Shown here one piece after another: positions 17,209 to 22,726 of a stretch of 27,374 nucleotides of DNA; within the stretch, counting starts at the first letter, position 1, and every line of letters starts with the position of its first letter. The notes beneath the pieces were generated by a model that was given only the letters and a program-made list of their open reading frames with translations, was not told the DNA's origin and did not search any database. The position numbers were made by a program, and so were the translations under genes. Source of the DNA: a virus; IMG/VR virus record IMGVR_UViG_3300005511_000061, positions 1 through 27,374 of that record. One strand, given 5' to 3'.

Positions 17209-17220
17209 GCGCAATTGCGC
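17209..17220. promoter_or_regulatory. 12-bp perfect palindrome, possible operator
   Basis: GCGCAATTGCGC is self-complementary. It lies directly against the -35-like element of the rightward promoter for the 133-aa gene and 10 bases from the 18-bp tandem repeat. Could bind a dimeric regulator of the divergent region; regulator unknown. Confidence 0.4.
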
Positions 17221-17248
17221 TTACTTTTCGCGCAACCCTGAGTATGAT
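17221..17248 (+). promoter_or_regulatory. Candidate promoter for the moron island
   Basis: TATGAT (17243-17248) is a good -10. TTACTT (17221-17226) lies 16 bases upstream as a poor -35. Expected transcript start near 17255 leaves a 22-base leader with GGGAG before the TTG start of the next gene. Confidence 0.4.
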
Positions 17249-17276
17249 GCCGGCTTTACCCTAGGGAGATGCTCAA

Positions 17277-17678
17277 TTGCCTAAAGCCATTGCGAAGGAT
17301 TCCACACTTGCGTCGGTTTGGCCCTCGTTGGCTGATCAACGCGGTTATCTGGCCGGCGTCAGGCAGAAGATGGAAACGTGCCTGAAGGCACACGGGAATG
17401 CTCATGTGCGGATCGGTATCCGAGGCGCCGGCGTCCAGCCCTGCTATCGAATATTTTACAAGAACGAACACGGCACCGAAGTGATTTACGGCTCCTACTG
17501 GGACATCCACACGCCCCTTGAGACAGAAGACGCGATTACGGATAACTGGAGTACCGCCTCCATGGACTTCGCAGAACTGGATGCTTTCTTTGAAGAAAAG
17601 CATCCTGAAGCCTACGCTTCGAGGAAGCGGGCGCAACTCCTCAACGCTCAAAAGTTAATGGCTCAGAAGCGCCACTAA
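17277..17678 (+). CDS. Unknown moron protein (133 aa)
   Basis: 133 aa. The TTG start is chosen because GGGAG stands eight bases before it and no in-frame ATG is nearby; the ATG at 17269 is out of frame. The protein mixes strands and helices: HVRIGIRGAGVQPCYRIFYK, TEVIYGSYWDIHTPLETED, then an acidic helix DFAELDAFFEEKHPEAY and a Lys/Arg-rich end. No signal peptide, membrane segment or catalytic motif is recognised. It is the first of three plus-strand genes whose lower GC and opposite orientation to the flanking phage genes suggest independent acquisition. It could be soluble and act with the following membrane protein, but nothing in the sequence proves this. Confidence 0.65.
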   Translation: MPKAIAKDSTLASVWPSLADQRGYLAGVRQKMETCLKAHGNAHVRIGIRGAGVQPCYRIFYKNEHGTEVIYGSYWDIHTPLETEDAITDNWSTASMDFAELDAFFEEKHPEAYASRKRAQLLNAQKLMAQKRH

Positions 17679-17716
17679 GAACCGTCGCGTTTTCGTCTCA
17701 CAAAAAAGGGGAGCCT

Positions 17717-18085
17717 ATGACCGAAGGCGACGACAAAGGTCCGATCATCGATCAAGCAGACCTGGACAATATCGTCTACATTTCAGCTATCGTCGGAATT
17801 ATCGGCAGTATCGCGTTGTTCGTAATCTTCATCGTCACCGAATGGGGCAACGAGAAGTGGAATCTCGTTTTTGACCATTTCCCGGCGACTATCGGACTTC
17901 CCTTTGCGGCCGCAGCTTCCTTCCTTATCATCTCGTTGTTCAGGAGCACGGAAGGCCGAATAAAGTTTGGCGGGCTGGGATTCACGTTCGAAGGAGCGTC
18001 GGGCCCGATCGTTATGTGGGTCTTGTGCTTCCTTGCCATCGCGGTTGGGATCAAGCTGCTTTGGCCTCTTAAACTGGCTGCTTAG
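17717..18085 (+). CDS. Three-helix inner-membrane protein (122 aa)
   Basis: 122 aa, ATG with GGGGAG five bases upstream. Acidic soluble N-terminus (1-18), then membrane helices at about 19-41, 57-75 and 97-117. Between helices 2 and 3 is a distinctive loop, STEGRIKFGGLGFTFEGASG. A similar 'G-x-I-x-F-x-G-L-G-F-x-F-x-G-A-S-G-P' loop is, as I recall, found in small membrane proteins of accessory regions in many proteobacteria, but I cannot name a function. It probably forms a unit with the preceding gene (38-base gap). Candidate roles: superinfection exclusion, abortive infection or other lysogenic conversion. Confidence 0.7.
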   Translation: MTEGDDKGPIIDQADLDNIVYISAIVGIIGSIALFVIFIVTEWGNEKWNLVFDHFPATIGLPFAAAASFLIISLFRSTEGRIKFGGLGFTFEGASGPIVMWVLCFLAIAVGIKLLWPLKLAA

Positions 18086-18127
18086 TTGCTCGACTCTTAT
18101 CGGCGGATATTTTTCTTGGCTGCTTTT

Positions 18128-18235
18128 TCACCTTCGGCTTTCCTTCAGCGGCTCGTGAGGCGTCTTAAGCGCGCCCTTTAGCGCAGTCTCGAACCGAGTC
18201 TGAGCTTCCTTTTTGCTATAAGAGTCTTTTGGCAT
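18128..18235 (-). CDS. Tiny basic protein (35 aa) of the 'EAxxRFExALKGAL' type
   Basis: 35 aa from an ATG at 18235: MPKDSYSKKEAQTRFETALK, then GALKTPHEPLKESRR. Small proteins with this plan (Ser/Thr-x-x-E-A-x-x-R-x-E-x-A-L ... T-P-x-x-P-x-K) are, as I recall, widespread in alphaproteobacterial genomes and prophages, often beside toxin-like or unknown genes; this was not checked. The coding reading is much more protein-like than the other frames here. Its start codon shares the CATG at 18233-18236 with the start of the divergent HNH-like gene, so the genes cannot have separate leaders. The ribosome site is weak. A 20-codon frame beginning GTGAAAAAGCAGCC overlaps its stop. Confidence 0.45.
   Translation of the reverse strand: MPKDSYSKKEAQTRFETALKGALKTPHEPLKESRR
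18214..18222 (+). promoter_or_regulatory. Extended -10 promoter for the HNH-like gene
   Basis: TGCTATAAG matches an extended -10 element (TGnTATAAT, one mismatch). The transcript would start about 18229-18231, only 3-5 bases before the ATG at 18234, so the mRNA may be nearly leaderless. No convincing -35 is seen. It lies inside the 35-aa minus-strand gene. Confidence 0.35.
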
Positions 18236-19079
18236 GAGTGCCGTCCAGTCTCCAAAAGAGTGCATTTTCTGTGGATCCCGAACTACCCTCACTGGCGAAC
18301 ACCTTTGGGCGGATTGGCTTGGACCCCACCTCCCTGCGCCGTTAGGCGCCATCGGCCACATAACCAGCGACTTAGTATTTAATGTAGCTAATCAAAGGCC
18401 CCTACCTACGCCTAAGGAGGGAATGCTACACCGAAGGGGAAATTACAAAAATCAGAAACTCAAGCTCGTCTGCGAGCGATGCAATACCGGCTGGATGAGC
18501 CGGCTTCAAACTCAAGCCCGACCGACATTAGAACCCATGCTCGGTGACACTTGGCCAGATTTCACGGCGTGGAATCGACGAGGTCTAGCCGCGTGGGCAG
18601 CCATGTTCACGATGGTGTTTGAGTTCGCTGACCCCGCAACTCGAATAACATCGTTCACTGACAGGGAGCGTCTTAGACTATGGCAGGAACCGCCTCCCAA
18701 GTGGTACATTTGGCTAGGTCTTAGACAAGGACCGATGTGGCAAACTGGGGCCAACCACATCGCTTGGAGTAGGCCGACTGAAATCGAAGCGACCAATAGA
18801 CTGCCCGCCCTCAAAAAAGAGGTGCAGTGCACCGCTTGGGTCGTTGGCCCGGTATTCTTCCTGACGGCCAGTTCCAGTGTTGTCGGGTTCAAAGTGGACG
18901 AACTCGCTTTCGCCGCTAAGCATAAGCTCCGCGTCCTTTGGCCAAGCGACCAACTCCCCGTTGAACGTCCACCTGGCGTGCTGGACGACATCGACGCTCA
19001 CAACGCATTTGTTGGCCTGACACCGTCCAGCTACCCCAAGCACCTCATCAGACATGCTTGGGAGGTCAATCTTAGATAA
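18234..19079 (+). CDS. HNH-like Cys/His protein, putative nuclease (281 aa)
   Basis: 281 aa. The N-terminus has the metal-knuckle and HNH-like arrangement CIFCG (C10, C13), LTGEHLWADWL (E22, H23) and LVCERCNTGWMSRLQ (C80, C83, N84, W87). This is the 'CxxC ... EHxxPxWL ... CxxCNxGWM' pattern common in uncharacterised bacterial HNH-related proteins. The remaining 190 residues contain aromatic helices (LAAWAAMFTMVFEFADP) and strands (PKWYIWLGLRQGP; AWVVGPVFFLTASSSVVGFK) without a recognised domain. In this phage it is not beside the terminase in the usual packaging-HNH position or orientation, so a defence or conversion role is more likely than packaging. GC is visibly lower than the flanking late genes. 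The ATG at 18234 is the only sensible start before C10. Confidence 0.6.
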   Translation: MSAVQSPKECIFCGSRTTLTGEHLWADWLGPHLPAPLGAIGHITSDLVFNVANQRPLPTPKEGMLHRRGNYKNQKLKLVCERCNTGWMSRLQTQARPTLEPMLGDTWPDFTAWNRRGLAAWAAMFTMVFEFADPATRITSFTDRERLRLWQEPPPKWYIWLGLRQGPMWQTGANHIAWSRPTEIEATNRLPALKKEVQCTAWVVGPVFFLTASSSVVGFKVDELAFAAKHKLRVLWPSDQLPVERPPGVLDDIDAHNAFVGLTPSSYPKHLIRHAWEVNLR

Positions 19080-19277
19080 GCTGTTCTCGGGTGGGCCAGC
19101 CGGCGGCAAATCACGCTCGCAACGTCGAATTTGGATAATCCTGCACCGAAAATCCCCAATGAAAACCCTCTGGCCTAAACCATAGTTGTGGCAGGCCCGG
19201 CGGCAAGGGTTGCACCCAACATCGACACCGTTGACTGAGGAATGCCATGCCGCTGGGCGATTTGCATATTGTGGAGA

Positions 19278-19718
19278 CTACATAGACACGGCGTTTCTCA
19301 CCATCTTGCTGCGCCGAGGCCGCGGACGTCGTTTCCTACCTTTGGTCGGCTGCCGGCTCGGATTGTAGTAGCGCGTGTACCGAGGCGCGGCCTGCTCGTT
19401 GTGCTCGCCCCTCACGTGCCCAAAGAACATCCTGAGCATCTCCTCATCGGTGACGCGCTGTGCTTTGCCGCAGGGGTTCGCGGGCACACGGTAGACGCCG
19501 TGAATATCGGGGATCCCCGCCCAGTCTCGGGCATAGGTCATGAAGAACACGTAGCCGGTGAATTGCGGCACTTCCTTGCGATAGTCATGGCCGTCGACCT
19601 TCCAGGAACGCGCGTAGGTCGGTAGAAAAGCACCGTGGCCGCCCTTCTCGATGTCCCGGCGCGCAATGTGCTCCATCTTAGAAACCGTCTGCGCGACCGC
19701 CCAATATCGCTCCGTCAT
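19278..19718 (-). CDS. NusG N-terminal-domain protein, probable phage antiterminator
   Basis: 146 aa, ATG overlapping the LuxR-type gene stop as ATGA. Residues 5-80 follow the NGN fold: YWAVAQTVSKMEHIARRDIE, FLPTYARSWKVDG, and the core motif PQFTGYVFFMTYARDW (51-66; compare the P-G-Y-V-F/L-V of NusG/RfaH), ending with a VYRVPA strand. There is no KOW domain. Residues 113-146 form a very basic tail (KGRKRRPRPRRSK). NusG and RfaH bind RNA polymerase through the NGN. A phage protein with only this part could make polymerase resistant to terminators without linking it to ribosomes. It is the last early leftward gene before the moron island and the late operon, the right place for a late-gene antiterminator. 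Confidence 0.8.
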   Translation of the reverse strand: MTERYWAVAQTVSKMEHIARRDIEKGGHGAFLPTYARSWKVDGHDYRKEVPQFTGYVFFMTYARDWAGIPDIHGVYRVPANPCGKAQRVTDEEMLRMFFGHVRGEHNEQAAPRYTRYYNPSRQPTKGRKRRPRPRRSKMVRNAVSM

Positions 19719-19912
19719 ACCGTTGCTCCCAATGTCTTCCTGACCAATTCAACCACGTTGCGAACGCCCATCTTCTCGTAGATTGCTGCTCGATGGGTCT
19801 CGACTGTCCTAGCCGCCATTCGGAGCTCCGCAGCGATCTCTTTGTTGGTTTTGCCGACGGCAAGGAGTTCGCAGACCTGCGCTTGCCGCCTTGTCAATCT
19901 CTGATCGGGCAT
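19715..19912 (-). CDS. LuxR/GerE-type HTH DNA-binding protein (65 aa)
   Basis: 65 aa from the ATG at 19912, with AGGAG eight bases upstream; a TTG one codon earlier is also open. Almost the whole protein is a GerE helix-turn-helix: LTRRQAQVCELLAVGKTNKE, IAAELRMAARTVETHRAAIY, EKMGVRNVVELVRKTLG. There is no receiver or autoinducer domain, so it is a stand-alone DNA-binding unit, as in other phage late-gene activators of minimal size. It is coupled (ATGA) to the NusG-like gene, suggesting the pair acts together to switch on late transcription. Confidence 0.85.
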   Translation of the reverse strand: MPDQRLTRRQAQVCELLAVGKTNKEIAAELRMAARTVETHRAAIYEKMGVRNVVELVRKTLGATV

Positions 19913-19943
19913 CAATTAGCTCCTGAACGCGGCATTCTCCTGC

Positions 19944-20228
19944 TCACCACTTCACCGCGTCGGCGACACCCGGTGGCAGATCTTCCGCCAGATCATAAAC
20001 GCGCTTCCAAAGCGCATCGTCGATGGTGGATGCTCGCGGCGGGCTGGATCGGATTAGGCAAAAACCCTGAAATGGTTGGTTGCTCGGTGTCGGCATCGAG
20101 GAGTTCAACCGGCGTAGAAGATCCGCGGCGGCTTCGTTCGCTTTTGACGGCAACAAGCCGTAACTATCCCGGAGCGTCTGGGAGATGATGCGCTCCGCTT
20201 TGTCGCTATCGACGCGAATTTCCGTCAT
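19944..20228 (-). CDS. Unknown early protein (94 aa)
   Basis: 94 aa, ATG overlapping the stop of the preceding 108-aa gene as ATGA. Helical N-terminus (DSDKAERIISQTLRDSYGLL, then ANEAAADLLRRLN), a Ser/Pro linker, and an acidic C-terminal helix (DDALWKRVYDLAEDLPPG). No recognised motif. Good coupling and normal composition make it a real gene of the early operon, with unknown role. Confidence 0.6.
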   Translation of the reverse strand: MTEIRVDSDKAERIISQTLRDSYGLLPSKANEAAADLLRRLNSSMPTPSNQPFQGFCLIRSSPPRASTIDDALWKRVYDLAEDLPPGVADAVKW

Positions 20229-20551
20229 GCCAGCGATCCGTCAGTGGGGCGCGCAACAGGACCTGCCGTGGACTGCCTCGCGGCCTCTTGCTCCACCGCC
20301 TCCTCCCGCTTTAGGACATCAGGATCCGTTCGCTGCGGATTTGCATCGACAACCGCACGAAGTCTAGCGATGACGTCGGGCAGGAACTCCTTGCATATGA
20401 CGACGATAACATCTTCCTCTTCGTTCCAGGCGCGTTCCTGCTTGATGACGGCTTGGCCCCAGTGGTTTACATAGACGGCGGTTGCTCTCTGCTCCGGCAC
20501 AATCACATCCCCGTTTGTTGCACACCAATCAAAGCTCTCATTGTTCGACAT
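20225..20551 (-). CDS. Unknown early protein (108 aa)
   Basis: 108 aa from the ATG at 20551, with GGAG nine bases upstream. Earlier in-frame starts overlap the replication-type gene and are rejected. Strands in the middle (GDVIVPEQRATAVYVNHWGQ; EEDVIVVICKEFLPDVIARL) suggest a small alpha/beta fold. The C-terminal 35 residues are charged and probably disordered. It lies 28 bases downstream of the winged-helix initiator-like gene and is coupled to the next gene. No function recognised. Confidence 0.6.
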   Translation of the reverse strand: MSNNESFDWCATNGDVIVPEQRATAVYVNHWGQAVIKQERAWNEEEDVIVVICKEFLPDVIARLRAVVDANPQRTDPDVLKREEAVEQEAARQSTAGPVARPTDGSLA

Positions 20552-20579
20552 TGCACTAGGCTCCAGGTTGATTGCTGCA

Positions 20580-21425
20580 TTACGCAGCACTTTCGTTTCT
20601 CTTCGATGCGAAGAGGGCATACAGCTCCAGACGGTCGAGCGTGCCCGCCGCTTCCTTCGCTGTGATCTGATCGAGCTCGCTGGGCTCGAGGATTGACAGC
20701 TTCAGCCAGCCGTCTGCGCCGAGGCGCTGGGCAATCCTGTTCTGAATCACCTCGGTGCGCTCCGGTGTGCCCGGCCCGCTCGCTTCGGCGCCCTTGAGTG
20801 GGCGCGCTCCGCGGGCCTTCTGACTGTCCCCTCCCCGAGATATAGATAGTGGTACGGTTTCCGTACCTTGGGCAGTAGTGGTGGTTTCCGTACCGAGGAA
20901 ATCGCGTTCTCGGTGCGGTTTCCGTACCGAGGATTGACGATTTCCGTACTTCAGATTTTGTTTTTTGGAGGGCTTGGCTGTCCGAGCTGCGGCCGCCAGG
21001 ATCGGCGCATCCGCTTCGCTGACCTTCATCCACTCGTGTGTGCCGTCGCCCGGCAGGCCTTTTGCGTGGCGATACGTCAGCCGGTACTTGCTCGGCCTTC
21101 TGTACTCGGTCGATCCCGCAACCCCCTGCTCCGTCACCTCGACGAAGCCGAGAGCGACGACTTCCTGGATGGCCGGATAGATCGCTTGTCGATGGAGCCC
21201 GTAGCTCTCGAAGTCTTGGTAAGTAACGGGCAGCCTGCCGTTGTCGGTGCCGCCGTGATCCGCTAGCTCGATCTCCAACCGGTCCAGGATCCGGCGCGCT
21301 GACAGACTGAGTATGCAATACGCCGGCGAGCGGAGCATATCGATGCGACGCGGCGCGAATTGGCCTCCGATGGCTGTGCGGCGTTGTCTGCTCAATTGGC
21401 ACCGCCCGATTGTCCGCCCCAGCAC
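20580..21425 (-). CDS. Winged-helix protein, putative replication initiator (O-like)
   Basis: Up to 281 aa. The start is uncertain: GTG at 21425 overlaps the preceding gene by 34 bases, and TTG at about residue 11 is the main alternative. Residues 22-120 form a winged-helix region: QFAPRRIDMLRSPAYCILSL, ARRILDRLEIELADHGG, LPVTYQDFESYGLHRQAIYP, then a wing (GFVEVTEQGVAGSTEYRRPS). Residues 150-200 are low complexity, and their DNA carries the iteron-like repeats described separately. The C-terminus is helical (EVIQNRIAQRLGADGWLKLS to LDRLELYALFASKR). A DNA-binding head, a repeat-bearing linker and a helical tail mirror lambda O and P22 gp18, in which the origin is inside the initiator gene. A transcription-regulator role cannot be excluded. 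Confidence 0.6.
   Translation of the reverse strand: MLGRTIGRCQLSRQRRTAIGGQFAPRRIDMLRSPAYCILSLSARRILDRLEIELADHGGTDNGRLPVTYQDFESYGLHRQAIYPAIQEVVALGFVEVTEQGVAGSTEYRRPSKYRLTYRHAKGLPGDGTHEWMKVSEADAPILAAAARTAKPSKKQNLKYGNRQSSVRKPHRERDFLGTETTTTAQGTETVPLSISRGGDSQKARGARPLKGAEASGPGTPERTEVIQNRIAQRLGADGWLKLSILEPSELDQITAKEAAGTLDRLELYALFASKRNESAA
20851..20950. repeat. Iteron-like array (candidate replication origin) inside the initiator-like gene
   Basis: GGTTTCCGTACC occurs exactly at 20856-20867, 20883-20894 and 20917-20928, with a degenerate copy GATTTCCGTACT at 20939-20950. The first copy extends to a perfect inverted repeat, GGTACGG-TTT-CCGTACC (20851-20867), and the third nearly so (GGTGCGG-TTT-CCGTACC). 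Start-to-start spacings are 27, 34 and 22 bases. AT-rich patches flank the array (20839-20850 and 20954-20967). The copies fall in all three reading frames of the gene, so the DNA and not the peptide is repeated. Confidence 0.75.
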
Positions 21426-21643
21426 AAAAGAGCTGCGCGAACTGCCCCCTCCATCGAGACGAGCTCTATTGCGATTAGCGCTTCACCGACACCCTTGCGT
21501 CGCATCGCGACGGCCTGCGTCTGGAGTTGCCTCTGAATATACCGCTCGGCTGCCTCAGGCCGCATCGCGGCGGCGATTTCCGCTTGCCTCTCGATGAAGG
21601 ACACGCGGAATCTGAGCGGAAAGGGAAGGACTGCCGCCGTCAT
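21392..21643 (-). CDS. Small early protein with N-terminal 'PFP' (DUF6074-like by appearance)
   Basis: 83 aa, MTAAVLPFPLRFRVSFIERQ, followed by EIAAAMRPEAAERYIQRQLQ and AMRRKGVGEALIAIELVSME. The plan (V-x-P-F-P, basic residues, F-I-x-x-Q-A, M-R-P-x-A-A-E-R-Y, then a second helix and A-I/V-R-A) is one I associate with short alphaproteobacterial proteins, possibly DUF6074; not verified. Helical, soluble, function unknown. Its 3' end overlaps the long version of the initiator-like gene. Confidence 0.65.
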   Translation of the reverse strand: MTAAVLPFPLRFRVSFIERQAEIAAAMRPEAAERYIQRQLQTQAVAMRRKGVGEALIAIELVSMEGAVRAALLCWGGQSGGAN

Positions 21644-21691
21644 GGATCAATCGCATCCTCAAGGCTGGGATCGATCCAGAGCGCTAGCGCT

Positions 21692-22054
21692 TCAACCCAC
21701 TTTGCCCCCTTGATCCCGCAGGATAGCAATCGTCTGGCTATGAAACGCCTCGTCGTTCGTCTCCAGGAGGCGTTCGAGCCGAGATATTCTGTCACGAAGC
21801 TCTTGAAGCTCATTTGTGCCTGCGTCACCACGGCGCTCGGCCGTAGCCAAAGCGCGCAATTGCTCAACTTCAGACGCCCGGACGCTCACGCGCTCGTCGC
21901 GGTACCAGATGTCTCTCACGCGAGAGTCCGACCATCCCTTGAGGCGCCGGCTCAGGCGTCGAAACACCGCCTTGATACTCTCGTCGGCTGCACGTTCGCC
22001 CGCGATCTCTCGCAGCAACTGTGCAGCCTCCGTCAAAGTCGTTTGACGCCCCAT
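21692..22054 (-). CDS. Unknown early protein, possibly DNA-binding (120 aa)
   Basis: 120 aa from the ATG at 22054, chosen because a strong GGAGGT lies seven bases upstream; the frame is open to 22132 but without such a site. Helical: TLTEAAQLLREIAGERAADE, VFRRLSRRLKGWSDSRVRDI / WYRDERVSVRASEVEQL, and a C-terminal coiled coil (ELQELRDRISRLERLLETND). The basic middle part (RRLSRRLKGW-S-x-S-R-V-R-D-I-W) looks like a helix-turn-helix and is common in small Hyphomicrobiales proteins. First gene after cro in the early operon. Role unknown; a regulator or replication accessory protein is plausible. Confidence 0.6.
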   Translation of the reverse strand: MGRQTTLTEAAQLLREIAGERAADESIKAVFRRLSRRLKGWSDSRVRDIWYRDERVSVRASEVEQLRALATAERRGDAGTNELQELRDRISRLERLLETNDEAFHSQTIAILRDQGGKVG

Positions 22055-22096
22055 CTTTCTGACCTCCGACGTTTTGTCGGATTTTTCCGATCGCAT

Positions 22097-22127
22097 CCGT
22101 GCCACTCCTGTTTCCAGGAGAGCACGG
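22097..22127 (-). promoter_or_regulatory. GAAA-loop RNA hairpin in the early-operon leader (candidate antitermination or processing site)
   Basis: In the leftward transcript CCGTGC and CTCCTG pair with CAGGAG and GCACGG around a GAAA tetraloop, leaving a small 1x2 internal loop (12 base pairs). There is no T-run after it, so it is not an intrinsic terminator. A second short stem, TCGGA-AAAA-TCCGA on that strand, follows at 22077-22090. Both lie in the 150-base gap between cro and the next gene, where lambdoid phages carry nut-type sites. Confidence 0.5.
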
Positions 22128-22204
22128 AGCAATCGTCACGCTTACGCTACGGACACTCTGCACGCGGACCCGTTCTGTTTGGCGACATCGGGGGACGCGA
22201 ACGT

Positions 22205-22621
22205 TTATTCGGCGCCGGATCTCTCCGGCTCGATTGAAGGATGTTCGGATGAAGACGAGACACCGCGCGCAATTCCCGGAGCGTCGGCCCCGAGATATTG
22301 ATCAGCTGGCGGCGATTGTTCGGTTTCGGGCTTGGGACGCCGAGATGATTCAGCGTCACGGCCCGCTGTACTATCGGGCGATGCAGTTTTCTGTTCACTG
22401 AGAAAGCTCTGCCTAATCACATTCCAGTTGCAGGCCTTGATCTGGCCGCAACTAGCTCTCTCGACTGCCGCCACGGCCCTGATCGACGGCTCCCGTTCGC
22501 CCGTTTCCCAGCGCTGCCAAGTTCTAGCCGGGTTTTTGCCGGCAACACCGCAGATGGCCGCAGCTGCCGCCAGGGAGAGGCCCTTCGACTTGCGCCATGA
22601 TCTGGGTGTTACCGTCTGCAT
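22205..22621 (-). CDS. Cro-like HTH regulator
   Basis: 138 aa. Residues 4-60 are an HTH of the Cro/YdaS kind: TPRSWRKSKGLSLAAAAAIC, GVAGKNPARTWQRWETGERE, PSIRAVAAVERAS. The 'G-K-N-P-A-R-T-W-Q-R-W-E-T-G-E' segment includes the recognition helix. Residues 75-138 are Ser/Pro/Glu-rich and probably disordered. It is divergent from the CI-like gene across a 105-base region containing two repressor operators, the classic immunity arrangement. There is no ribosome site before the ATG, and the promoter lies so close that translation is probably leaderless. Expected role: repress cI and open the lytic pathway. Confidence 0.75.
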   Translation of the reverse strand: MQTVTPRSWRKSKGLSLAAAAAICGVAGKNPARTWQRWETGEREPSIRAVAAVERASCGQIKACNWNVIRQSFLSEQKTASPDSTAGRDAESSRRPKPETEQSPPADQYLGADAPGIARGVSSSSEHPSIEPERSGAE

Positions 22622-22629
22622 CGGCGATG

Positions 22630-22658
22630 TATATAGCCGATCGGCTATGCCACCGCAA
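22630..22658 (-). promoter_or_regulatory. Early leftward promoter (cro promoter)
   Basis: On the minus strand TTGCGG (plus 22653-22658) is followed after exactly 17 bases by TATATA (plus 22630-22635). The perfect operator at 22633-22648 occupies the -10 and spacer, so bound repressor would block polymerase. Predicted start is at or within 1-2 bases of the cro ATG at 22621. Confidence 0.65.
22633..22648. promoter_or_regulatory. Repressor operator 1, perfect palindrome
   Basis: ATAGCCGATCGGCTAT, 16 of 16 bases symmetric, lying in the spacer and -10 of the early leftward promoter. Confidence 0.75.
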
Positions 22659-22677
22659 GACCCTCCAACCAGAAAAC

Positions 22678-22693
22678 TTAGCCAATCGGCTAT
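22678..22693. promoter_or_regulatory. Repressor operator 2, imperfect palindrome
   Basis: TTAGCCAATCGGCTAT differs from operator 1 at two positions. It lies 45 bp (centre to centre) from operator 1 and overlaps the -10-like TATAGA of the cI promoter. Confidence 0.65.
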
Positions 22694-22696
22694 AGA
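22691..22696 (+). promoter_or_regulatory. -10 element of the weak cI promoter
   Basis: TATAGA, with no good -35 at the usual distance. Start near 22703 would give a 24-base leader. Operator 2 ends inside it, so the repressor may control its own synthesis. Confidence 0.35.
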
Positions 22697-22726
22697 CGCT
22701 TCGCAGGCAATAAGCGAAGAAGCTAT

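Noticed and set aside
18068-18130. 20-codon minus-strand frame starting GTGAAAAAGCAGCC after the 35-aa gene
   Set aside because: Could be a frameshifted extension of the 35-aa protein, but there is no slippery sequence and nothing to support translation.
20503-21402. 299-codon minus-strand frame overlapping the initiator-like gene
   Set aside because: Arg/Ser/Gly-rich with no domain-like pattern; the other frame has a clear winged helix.
21640-21867. 75-codon minus-strand frame ending with ATGA overlap onto the 83-aa gene
   Set aside because: Mostly overlaps the 120-aa gene in another frame; only its last 15 or so codons lie outside, and no good internal start was found.
22249-22401. Plus-strand 50-codon frame ending in HGPLYYRAMQFSVH, antisense to the cro tail
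   Set aside because: It looks somewhat protein-like, but there is no promoter or ribosome site and it lies opposite cro; left unannotated.
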